From: Steroidobacteraceae bacterium
GTDB taxonomy: Bacteria; Pseudomonadota; Gammaproteobacteria; Steroidobacterales; Steroidobacteraceae
DNA: 6,056 bases
Assembly (NCBI GenBank): GCA_025927665.1
Contig: JAICKZ010000201.1
Location: 1-6,056 of the forward strand
Direction: 5' to 3'
Shown here: in pieces, positions 6,050-6,056 of the stretch
Position numbering within the stretch: position 1 is the first letter of the stretch
Layout of the letters: the number at the start of each line of letters is the position of its first letter
The notes under the pieces: generated by a model
Database searches by the model: none
What the model was told of the DNA's origin: nothing
What the model saw: the letters and a program-made list of their open reading frames with translations, nothing else
Made by a program: the position numbers and the translations under genes

Positions 6050-6056
6050 CCAACAG
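6046..6056 (+). CDS. Start of a downstream gene, probably mshP (partial)
   Basis: GTG at 6046 overlaps the mshO stop (GTGA) and is preceded by GGTGGAG (6031-6037) at eight bases, a good ribosome binding site. Only the codons for M-T-N are visible before the window ends. In the standard msh gene order mshP follows mshO, so mshP is the expectation from context, not from its sequence. Confidence 0.45.

Overview
The window looks like chromosomal DNA of a gammaproteobacterium (or close relative) of moderate G+C. The reasons are the GreB-type elongation factor, an H-NOX most like the Shewanella/Vibrio group, and a run of MSHA (mannose-sensitive haemagglutinin) type IV pilin genes. The species cannot be named from the sequence. 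There is no sign of phage, insertion sequence, CRISPR, tRNA or rRNA.

Layout. Positions 1-101 hold no gene, only a short inverted repeat at the window edge. A small protein gene of unknown function (102-314) lies on the minus strand, divergent from greB (383-898, plus). After a 168-base gap comes an overlapping gene pair: a heme nitric oxide/oxygen binding protein (H-NOX, 1067-1618) and a soluble hybrid histidine kinase with HisKA, HATPase, receiver and Hpt modules (1585-3363). A 393-base non-coding gap (3364-3756) follows. It contains a degenerate dispersed-type repeat with an inverted partner, two copies of a TGTTAAC/GTTAACA palindrome, and a 13-base exact direct repeat near its two ends. 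From 3757 to the window end runs a tight cluster of prepilin-like genes in the order mshA-mshC-mshD-mshO, with the first codons of a probable mshP at the edge.

How the genes may work together. In characterised bacteria, H-NOX proteins bind NO and control the activity of a kinase encoded beside them, often affecting biofilm formation. The kinase here has no sensor domain of its own, which fits control by the H-NOX partner. The msh genes encode a major pilin and minor pilins of a surface-attachment pilus. An NO-sensing phosphorelay beside a pilus operon suggests a link between NO and attachment, but this is only inference: no response regulator is visible, and the gap between them argues for separate transcription units. 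The pilin genes also appear detached from the MSHA assembly genes, which lie immediately upstream in Vibrio and Shewanella.
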